Under the pieces are notes generated by a model. That model worked only from the letters and a program-made list of their open reading frames with translations. It did not search any database and had not been told where the DNA came from. Shown here in pieces: positions 1 to 6,929 of a stretch of 14,086 nt of DNA. Position 1 is the stretch's first letter, and each line of letters begins with the position of its first letter. Source of the stretch: Stramenopiles sp. TOSAG23-6 (taxonomy: Eukaryota > Sar); assembly GCA_900128565.1 (NCBI GenBank), contig LT636148.1:1-14086 (forward strand). The letters run 5' to 3'. The position numbers were made by a program, and so were the translations under genes.

Positions 1-66
1 ATAAGTGGTCCAAATCGATCACAGAATGGTGTTGGAGAAACGTTGCTCATTCTATTAAGGGAATGA
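1..66 (+). CDS. Possible C-terminal end of an upstream gene (partial)
   Basis: Frame 1 is open from the window edge for 21 codons (ISGPNRSQNG, then VGETLLILLRE) and closes with TGA at 64-66 followed directly by TAA at 67-69. Tandem stops would suit a gene end, but an open run this short occurs often by chance and I recognise no domain. If real, most of the gene lies left of the window. It could equally be plain intergenic DNA. Confidence 0.15.
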   Translation: MSGPNRSQNGVGETLLILLRE

Positions 67-390
67 TAACGTAATATAAACAATAGGTTACCCCTGCATA
101 TGTTTAACTGTGAAGAATACTGAACTATAAAACATTCATCTAGAGAGTAAAAGATTACTTCTAGTTCAGGGTAGACACAGTCTCTTGAGATTTAGATTCG
201 ATTGTAGTCTATCATCGCACAAAACACGAAAAACAAATGGCAAAATTACTACAGTACACGAAAAATAATAATAAGTCCAAGATATTACAGAAATTTTTCG
301 AATGTCAAATTTTTTCTATACTTTTGATCGATTGGTGTGACTAGTCTAACAAGAGATAATAAGAAAATAGCGTTTCTTTTAAATTTTAAA
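67..390 (+). promoter_or_regulatory. Upstream region of the first gene; nothing specific recognised
   Basis: This 324-base AT-rich stretch precedes the first convincing ATG at 391. The reading frame is open from 337, but 337 is GTG, which is not a normal eukaryotic start; ATG 391 has A at -3 (TTTTAAAATG) and opens the acidic/amphipathic N-terminus. I see no RNA gene, no intron module of the kind found elsewhere in the window and no clear TATA box. It presumably holds the 5' UTR and promoter. Confidence 0.4.
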
Positions 391-2174
391 ATGTCTGAAT
401 GGTTTCATAATCCAAGAGAAGAAGCAGCCAAAAGAGAGGCCGTAGCTAACGTTGTTGCTGCTACTTTGGCTCTCAGAGAAATAACAGAGTCTGTTTCATC
501 TCTTGACAACGCAGAACGTGACATCCCATGGATTGCCAAATTAGGAAGAGAGATCGTACAATCAATGATTGATTCTATTAAAGTTGGTAAAAATACCAAG
601 CGTTTTGTTGTAAATGGACTACGTGGTCTCGTTGATGAACTTGTCGAATTTCTCAAAATAATTCTTTGTAGAAAGCCTAACAATCAAGTTGCTTCGGGTG
701 GAAAGCCTAACAATCAAGTTGCTTCGGCAATCTTGACTGTCAGCGAAATTTTTTCATACCTTCACTTGGATGTGAGACAAAGCCATGATCGCGATGTTGT
801 GACTGAACTCGCCAGACTACTTACAAATGGTTTATGTTTTCTCTCCAAATCAAAAATGGAGGCTGAACATACAGAGAAGATCACCGAACATACAACTTTA
901 TCCCAGCATGAGCAAATCAATTCGGAACTTCAACTTTATGCTGAGACTACAGGTGGTATTACGATTGATATAAATACATTTCTCAAAGTAGGATCTATAT
1001 ACAATACCAACGAAATAGCCAAACAAAGATCAGAGACTCACGTGGAATGTAGCAACTTATTGATTAACTTGAGTTCCTTACTATTCTCTACTACAAATGT
1101 GACCCTCCAATTTCGAGTAGCGTTTCTCATTTGTACTCTTTGTCTTCAGATGTTTCCAATGACTAAAGGACAATCCAGTAAATGCCAAAAAAAAGATATT
1201 TTATGTTTATTTCAAAATTCAATGAATATGGATACTGCTGGTCAATCTATCGAATTCAATCCTGGTTCTCAAATTGTCAAATTATATGATTCGCAAAAAG
1301 ATGAAATCCAAAATAAGGAATGTGGTATTTATGATTTCGTACATAATACCAATATTTCAAAAAATGATATTTCTGTTGTACATTGTAATGCTGTAAACAT
1401 TTGCACACAAAACTCAACAACTCCGATATTTGNATCAAAAAATTGTCAAGAAGACGTTACAATTGAAGAATGTCATGCTCATTTTGGTACTTTTGATTTG
1501 TATTTTGTACCGTCAAGTTCTTGTCGTTTTGAACTAAGGAATGGACTACCCGCTCTAAATTATTTTGATGTATGGTTTATTTTTTTTTTCAATTTTAATT
1601 TTAATTTTTTTTTCGTACGGAATTTCGTACCTAACGATTGTTTTTGTGATTTTGTATTTTTTCACAACACATGATATTGCATATCTTGAATGGTCTAAAG
1701 AAAATAGAGAGATTGATATAATACTTCGTCATAACGACTTTTCGTTATCAAATCCTATTCTATCAAATCTAAGCACTCTACTTAGTGAAGATAACTCTCA
1801 TATTTCTATTCGACTACGTTTTGATGATCGCGAAGCATTTACACGTAATCTTACTACAATTCGTCGACATATAAATTCTAAATTGAGACCTCGTCAAAGT
1901 GTCTGTCAAAATCGTACGTACAACGTAGCAAGTAGTCTTGCTGCGGGAAATTGTTCTCAAATAATTGCAAATGGTTCCTCTTCAACAGATCCGAAAACAC
2001 CTCTTAATGTACGTTTTCATAATGAATTTAATTTTTTTTAGTTTGTTTTTGCATCATTCACTTCAATTATTAATTATTTGACAAAAATATTGTACTAAAC
2101 TGTTTAAAAATTTATTTTTTTTCACAATACAGCGATTGGAAAATAAACCCGACTCTGATGTACCCGACTCTGAT
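391..2174 (+). CDS. Multi-exon protein of unknown function
   Basis: Proposed exons are 391-1569, 1673-2008 and 2133-2174, all phase 0, giving about 393+112+14 residues before the next intron. Exon 1 starts MSEWFHNPREEAAK and its first 110 residues look like amphipathic helices ending in LVEFLKIILC. A duplicated KPNNQVASGG-type decapeptide follows, then a Cys-containing hydrophobic stretch near residues 240-265 (FRVAFLICTLCLQMF) that might be a membrane helix, then a Cys-rich segment. Exon 2 is polar, with several Asn-X-Ser/Thr sites. I recognise no family. Ending is uncertain. After the intron at 2175, splicing at 2334 gives GAG TCC TAA, a stop. Splicing at 2332 instead keeps the frame open into the SANT-type gene downstream, making one protein of about 1,394 residues. 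Only about 50 bases separate the two, too little for a normal intergenic region, so I lean slightly to a single gene. One N (about 1432) lies in exon 1. Confidence 0.55.
671..727 (+). repeat. In-frame 30-nt tandem duplication
   Basis: A 27-nt segment beginning GAAAGCCTAACAATC is present at 671-697 and again at 701-727 with no base change, period 30 nt. It encodes two copies of KPNNQVAS joined by GG. Perfect identity suggests a recent slippage or replication duplication. It keeps the frame. Confidence 0.9.
1570..1672 (+). other. Intron, GT...AT, phase 0
   Basis: The donor is GTATGG after codon GAT. The palindrome-like GTACGGAATTTCGTAC is fused to CTAAC, and the end is TTTTTTCACAACACAT followed by GATATTGCA. 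Exon 1 reads through into stop at about 1672, while exon 2 (DIAYLEWSKE) is open in the matching phase directly after ACAT. There is no AG between the branch box and the resumed frame; the first AG preserving phase is tens of bases into the exon. GAT flanks both sides. Confidence 0.7.
2009..2132 (+). other. Intron, GT...AG, phase 0
   Basis: The donor GTACGTTTTC follows codon AAT; a weaker branch-like box TGTACTAAAC lies at about 2088 and a T-rich tract leads into TTCACAATACAG at 2132. The next exon begins CGA TTG GAA in phase. This is one of only two forward-strand introns in the window with an ordinary AG end. It lacks the palindrome, so it may be older or of a different class. Confidence 0.6.
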
Positions 2175-2177
2175 GTA
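2148..2177 (+). repeat. 15-nt tandem repeat creating two possible donors
   Basis: CCCGACTCTGATGTA occurs twice head to tail at 2148-2162 and 2163-2177, encoding PDSDV PDSDV. Each copy ends in GAT|GTA, so donors at 2160 (GTACCC) and 2175 (GTACGT) are both possible and differ by 15 nt, five codons, in frame. The second donor matches the other introns better. Confidence 0.75.
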
Positions 2178-2331
2178 CGTTTTCAATTTTTTTCTTAATT
2201 TTTCGTAGGAAATTTTGTACCTAACAGTTTTTTTTCGAAAAAAAAATTTTGAATTTGTTTGTTATTTTTTCGTAGAAAATTTTGTACCTAACAGTTTTTT
2301 TTTTTGAAAAAAAATATTTCTGACAAAATAT
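2175..2331 (+). other. Intron with duplicated branch-point module; 3' end uncertain
   Basis: The donor is GTACGTTTTC. Two near-copies of the module follow in tandem: TTTTGTACCTAACAG at about 2213-2227 and again at about 2279-2293, each preceded by GTAGGAAA or GTAGAAAA and followed by a T run and A run. The end resembles the other introns (GACAAAATATACGAG against CCAAAATACATGAG). Joining at 2332 (ACG AGT CCT) keeps the frame open into the SANT-type gene; joining at 2334 or after GAG at 2336 gives a stop within two codons. A later canonical AG at about 2376 would also keep the frame. Confidence 0.5.
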
Positions 2332-2388
2332 ACGAGTCCTAAAAGTATATTTAATTTTAAAGTAAGTACTGAAATTGAGTGTCAACCG

Positions 2389-5198
2389 ATGATTAATTCT
2401 TCTAAATCTTCTGATCAAATCTCAAAAAAACAATTACATGTCGCGAATCATACTAGTAGTAGTAGTAGGCCAAAAGACCTCTGGAATCTCCGCGGAACTT
2501 TGACATCTGTAACATCAGTTTTGAATGATGCAAATGAAGCAGAACTTAAAGAAGCTTGTAAACAATTAGGATTAAATTCTAATTGTGAACAAAAAGATTG
2601 GATGATCTGTCGTATCCAGGTAGAATTAATAAATTGTGGGAATATTATCAGAGATGATCAAACTATTGTATGTTTTCATGGTTAATTTTTTTTTGCTACG
2701 AAATTTCGTATCTAACGATTTAAAACTAGTTGAATAATTTTAAATTTTGAGGATTTTTTTTCATACGAAATTTTGTACCTAAAAAATTTAATAAAAATAT
2801 ATTTTTCACACTACATGTAAGTGATATATATATAATGTATGCATGCTGATTTTTATTTCGTTTAATCGTATCTAACTTTTTCATCCATGTATCTTTCACA
2901 ACACAGGTATTAAGAAATAATCAAAAACAAGAAACACGAAATGTATCTGATCAAATACAACAAACACAAGATAAAAATAATCAAAAACAAGAAACACAAG
3001 ATAAAAATAATCAAAAACAAGAAACACGACATACATCTGATACTGGTCAATCTGGTTCTGCCCAAGTAGTTAATCTGCCACAGGGACGCCATGATTCGTA
3101 CAGTATATGTAATATTGATGGTGGTGATAAAATACCTCAGATTCCTGGACTTTCACCAAAAGACAAAAGCACATTATACGATTACAAAAAATGGTGGAAA
3201 AACTTGTCTGAAAAACAAAAAATAAAGATGAAATCCGATTATACAACGTTTTTATCAAATAAAGTCCTAATTCGTGCTAAAAAAGCGAGAATGAAACAAT
3301 GCGTTGATAGTTCTATACCTGTATGGGAAATACAAGACCTTCCATTTGGACAAGCAATGGAGGAGGAGAGATTTCGAACTTATGCCAACCTTTATACAAT
3401 GGGTATGAAAGTCGATGGTGTGCAAGTGAATGCGTTCGACTTTTATATTTTCCAACGATATGAAAGTCAACGTAGAGGTGTCAAAAGTGGACAGTGGGAT
3501 CACTTCAAACCAGTGAGCTTGCATGATTTGACTCTGAATGGACAATTCTACTTATGCTGTAGTTGTCTGCTGTTCGGATTAATTGGGTCAGGGTTACATG
3601 ATTACAAAACAGATTATTTTGACCCTGCATTCACTGAAGATATGTCTCCGATACGGTTTGACACTGCTTTAAATACTATCGTAATCAAGGAAGAATATCC
3701 GCAGAACCCGTTTGAATTGTATAGAATGATGCAAAATCATTTATATGCTAAGTATTCAGCTTTCACCGCTGCCAATGCTGCTGCTGCCGCTGCTCCCGCC
3801 ACAGCTCCCGCCGTGGTAGAGAAATTCAACGACAGTGATACAATAGTATTAAGAAATGTCATTCGTGAATTTGAACAAAAATATTCTCATCTTCCTGCTA
3901 AACGTCAAAAAAAATGGCGGTATATCTTGATGGAAATGCAAGAAAAAGGTCATCTCAAAACCTGGGATGTAAACGACAAAAACCATTGGAAGTATTTACG
4001 ACACAAACACGACAATATACTAACACACATCGAACAAAGTAAATTAGGTCTAGTCAAGAAAAGCAATAAAGAAGATATTTGGACTGATACTGAAAAATCG
4101 AAACTAATGTCTGCGGTGGAATCGCATACAATGGGCAACAAACGTAATTGGAAAAAAATAATTCCGGCTTTTAATGCAGATGGTAACATCAATGAACGTA
4201 CAGTGAAGTCCATTAAGAGCAAGACCTACGAAATTCTTAGGGAACGTCTTAGGGAACGAATACAAAAAGAAAAAGAAGAAGACACCAAGGAAAAATACGA
4301 TGCTGATACATTAAATGCAATAAAAACACGACAAGATTTGAACAGAAATTGGACCGCAGAAAAGGATAAAATACTCTTTACTTTAGTGAAAAAATGTACC
4401 AAATCTAATTCAATGCTGAATTGGCCTAAATTGAAAAAGCTAGCGAAAATACAATTACCTAAACATAATGGAAAATCAATTAGAAATCGCATTAACGATT
4501 ACCATGACATTAATCCAGGTAAACGTTGGATTCCAAAACAGATAAATTGTTTCAAAAATGAACTATGTAGACTGGAATTCAAACCATGTACAAAAGATAA
4601 TTGGAAGAATTTTAAAAAAAATACGAAATATCCTTTCCTGAAGGAAAAGTCTGATAGAGCTTTGGCTAAGAAGGCTCGCAATCTTAAATTAGTAGAAGTA
4701 CCACGTCATCACAAATGGTCGATCGAAAATTACAGCGACATAGTTGACTATGCTGAAAAATATGGAAAAAATTGGTCGACTATCAGAATTGAATTACCTT
4801 GGACCCAAATATTTAAAAATGGCAACCAAGTGTTCCTTGATGCACTTGGTCGTTATCGAAACCCTAGAAGTAAAAGCATGAAGAATAAAATAAAACAAAT
4901 TGATAAATTTAGAAAAGACAGAAACCTGTCCAAACAAAATGACAACAACAAAAAAAGAAAAGCCATAGAAGCATCGCCAGAAGAACCACAAAAAAGACAA
5001 AAATCAACATCAAAACCAAAACCAAAAGAAAACAACAAAAAAAGAAAAGCCATAGAAGCATCGCCAGAAGAACCACGAAAAAGACAAAAATCAACATCAA
5101 ACCCAAAACCAAAAAATTACTCTGAATCAGATGTAATTATAATACATGATTCTGATTCTGATTCTGATTCTGATTCTAATTTTGAATTTGAATGTTGA
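2389..5198 (+). CDS. SANT/Myb-repeat nuclear protein with C-terminal NLS repeats and SUMO-interaction-like motif
   Basis: Exons are 2389-2667 and 2907-5198. If not joined to the upstream exons, ATG 2389 is the first start (93 + 763 residues). The N-terminus has a small helical segment (NEAELKEACKQLGLNSN) that resembles a SAP fold but is not certain. Exon 2 opens with NQKQET repeats, then a conserved-looking unknown region (about 3270-3750, rich in aromatic residues), an Ala/Pro linker at about 3765-3815, and tryptophan-containing Myb-like units: about 4070-4255 (IWTDTEKSKLMSAV ... RNWKKII), about 4341-4530 (NWTAEKDKILFTLVKK ... NWPKLKKLA), and a weaker one at about 4705-4862 (HKWSIENYSDIV ... 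NWSTI). The tail holds two 29-residue copies with KKRK and KRQK basic clusters, then SDVIIIHDSDSDSDSDS. Known of the family: SANT/Myb units bind DNA or histone tails. I infer a chromatin or transcription role in the nucleus. AATAAA at 5247 lies just after the TGA stop. Confidence 0.65.
2668..2906 (+). other. Composite intron with three branch-point modules
   Basis: Donor GTATGTTTTC and final acceptor CACAACACAG|GTA TTA give a phase-0 GT...AG intron of 239 nt, about twice the usual length here. Inside are three modules: TACGAAATTTCGTATCTAAC near 2696, ATACGAAATTTTGTACCTAA near 2763, and CGTATCTAAC near 2868. The second is followed by CACACTACAT at 2807-2816, which looks exactly like a 3' end, and a donor-like GTATGC follows at 2837. 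A 20-nt micro-exon (2817-2836) is therefore possible, but its length disturbs the frame unless the last intron ends at 2905. Confidence 0.55.
2915..3029 (+). repeat. Imperfect ~30-nt coding repeats (NQKQET)
   Basis: AATAATCAAAAACAAGAAAC recurs near 2915, 2976 and 3006; the last two copies are 30 nt apart. They encode NNQKQETR / NNQKQETQDK / NNQKQETRHT. The low-complexity Gln/Lys/Asn segment sits right after the exon junction and looks like a disordered linker. Confidence 0.8.
4944..5117 (+). repeat. Tandem duplication of an 87-nt NLS-bearing segment
   Basis: The segment from 4944 and that from 5031 are spaced 87 nt apart and differ by only a few bases. Each codes for a 29-residue unit: NNKKRKAIEASPEEP, then Q/RKRQKSTS, then Lys/Pro alternation. 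KKRK and KRQK separated by about 11 residues resemble a bipartite nuclear localisation signal, so the duplication doubles it. Confidence 0.9.
5148..5177 (+). repeat. (GATTCT)5 microsatellite encoding (Asp-Ser)5
   Basis: Five perfect GATTCT hexamers code for DSDSDSDSDS immediately after VIIIH. This Asp-Ser tract supplies the acidic, CK2-type phosphorylatable half of a SUMO-interaction-like motif. Hexamer slippage would change its length without breaking the frame. Confidence 0.9.
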
Positions 5199-5330
5199 AA
5201 TGAATGTTTTGTGTTGTTCGTTACATCTGATTGATTTTTATTTGCAAATAAAATAGTCATTTATGATGATATATTTTTACTTTTCAAAATGTTTATTAAT
5301 TTATATTGATTTAATTTCTTTAAATGAGTG

Positions 5331-5395
5331 AATATTTCAATTTTGTACCTAACAAATTTAAGTTTTTTTTTTTGAAATATTTTTTCAAAATACAT
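5331..5395 (+). other. Orphan 3' half of an intron upstream of the cyclase exon
   Basis: The tract TTTTGTACCTAACAAATT, a T run, GAAATATTTTTTC and AAAATACAT matches the 3' half of the intron at 13103-13212 almost base for base, and the cyclase frame resumes at 5396. No matching donor or upstream cyclase exon is visible between the previous gene's stop (5198) and this point. The break in homology to other introns lies just upstream of the branch box. Confidence 0.7.
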
Positions 5396-6732
5396 GTATG
5401 TGCAACTGGTGTTTTACGCCCTCTTGAAACTGATTCTGCTCTAAGAATGATTATTATGGCAATGAGAATGTTGACCTGTATGGATGAAATGAATGAAGAA
5501 TTAGCATTAAATCTTCGAATTCGTATAGGAATGCATTCTGGAGATGTCACTGCCGGAATGATGGGTCAGAAACGGTTGGCTTTTGATTTATTTGGTCCCA
5601 CTGTGGAAATTGCAAATGAAATGGAAGCTGAAGGAGTAGCTTGCCGGATCCATGTCAGTAAAAACACAGTTGACGAAGTGCGAGGATCAAATGTTCATGA
5701 TATGAATGACATTTCATTTGAACCACATCCAAAGGCTGATGCTGACGGATGTATCCCAATTCCTGGGTACGGTTTAATGCAGACTTTTTTAGTCGTTGAT
5801 CATACCAGAGAAAATATTTTACAAAACTCAAAAAATATCAATTCAAATGCATTGCATAAAAAATCAGTAAATACTTCTTCCTCTTTAGGATCAAAATTTG
5901 ATTCTGAAAGTGGTGAAATCTCAGAACAAACAACAATCATTCAACAAAATAGTAATTCGAATAACACTAAAGAGTCATCTACTGTACATGAAGCGGATAC
6001 CAAAAAACTTCAGGAGAATCCAGCTAATATACAAAAAAGTTCAATTTGTAATGTAAGTGGAACGAAATCAAGCACAGGTATATCTAATATTCCACCAAGG
6101 GAAATCAAAGCTCCGTCACGAAAAACATCGACTCACTCCGAATTTACAGAAGAGTTCCCGAATATAATGACGTCACGGGGAAGAACGTCGCAAAAAACAA
6201 ATCACAGTCGTGGAGCTTCACTAAATTTATTAGAACAATTTGCACATTCTAAGAATCAAAGACGGCGTGAATTATCAAGGACTGTTTCTTTTTCATCTGG
6301 TATGTTTTTATTGTTTTTTTTATTTTTATTGTTTTTTTTTANTTTTTTTTTTTNAAATATTTTTATTTTTTTTTATTGTTTTTTTAAAAAAAATATTTTT
6401 ATTTTTTTTTGAAATGAGAAAATTTCATATCTAACATTTTTGTTTTACAAATATTTCTTCAAAATACATGTCGAGGAAAGAATTCTCGTAGAGTTTCATT
6501 TGAGTGTGACAATGACACTGTCGGTGGAACTCAGCAAATTCTAAATTCGTTAGGTACAAAATTTGGTTCGAAGTCAATTTCGAATTTACGCGGTGCACCT
6601 CATCCGGACAATGAAAATGATTCACAAACAAAACTTCCCCTTCATAGAAATAGAAATACTTCAGATGAATTAGAGATAGAGTCTAGTAAATTACGCCATA
6701 TGAGCTCGATGCCTAATATGGGTAGGAAATAG
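5396..6732 (+). CDS. Adenylyl-cyclase C1-like catalytic domain, C-terminal half plus tail (5' truncated in this window)
   Basis: Exons 5396-6299 and 6470-6732 (TAG) are joined in phase 1, giving about 388 residues. The first 120 residues match the second half of a class III nucleotide cyclase: VCATGVLRP, then DSALRM, then LRIRIGMHSGDVTAG, then FDLFGPTVEIANEMEAEG, then RIHVSK and a closing GLMQTFLV strand. The first half, with the two metal-binding aspartates and the GD-Y strand, is absent. The adenine-specifying Asp (codon 5585) is kept, but the Asn and Arg positions of active C2 domains are both Glu (codons 5606 and 5618). The FD-x7-LAN-like pattern resembles the C1 half of membrane adenylyl cyclases, which works only when paired with a C2 domain. 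The remaining ~260 residues are Ser/Asn/Thr-rich and look disordered. Read alone from ATG 5324 the frame is open through the intron remnant, which I think is chance. It may be a gene fragment, a nested gene's tail or an assembly join. Confidence 0.75.
6300..6469 (+). other. Intron, GT...AT, phase 1
   Basis: The donor is GTATGTTTTT after TCT G. A long T-rich tract containing two N bases (about 6342 and 6354) is followed by ATGAGAAAATTTCATATCTAAC, then CTTCAAAATACAT at the end. Joining G to GT CGA GGA restores Gly-Arg-Gly in frame. A conventional alternative exists: AG at 6474-6475 (CGAG|GA) is also in phase, six bases later, so this intron does not by itself prove a non-AG end. Confidence 0.6.
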
Positions 6733-6929
6733 TAAAATAATTTGTTTATTATCTGTTCAGAGTAATTTAAATAAATTGTAATTAAAAGAACACGACATCA
6801 CATTACTAAATTATTGCTTTCTCTTTTTGTCTAGCTAAGCTAGTAGTAGGTGTGTTGAATCTCTCTACTGAATCAATTAGTATAAGTTCGGAAAACGTAT
6901 TTTAGCCTAGATACTATAGATAGTTAATG
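6733..6929. other. Convergent 3' region between cyclase tail and LRR gene
   Basis: The 197 bases between the TAG of the forward cyclase gene and the TAA of the reverse LRR gene must contain both 3' UTRs. AATAAA at about 6770 could serve the forward gene. I see no further coding region or RNA gene. Confidence 0.5.

Noticed and set aside
337-390. Upstream extension of the first gene to GTG 337
   Set aside because: GTG is not a usual nuclear start; ATG 391 follows an A-rich context.
5324-5395. ATG at 5324 as start of the cyclase protein
   Set aside because: The 24 codons before 5396 are intron-type sequence also found in the CEP162-like gene's intron. The open frame is probably chance, though exonisation is kept as a possibility in the findings.
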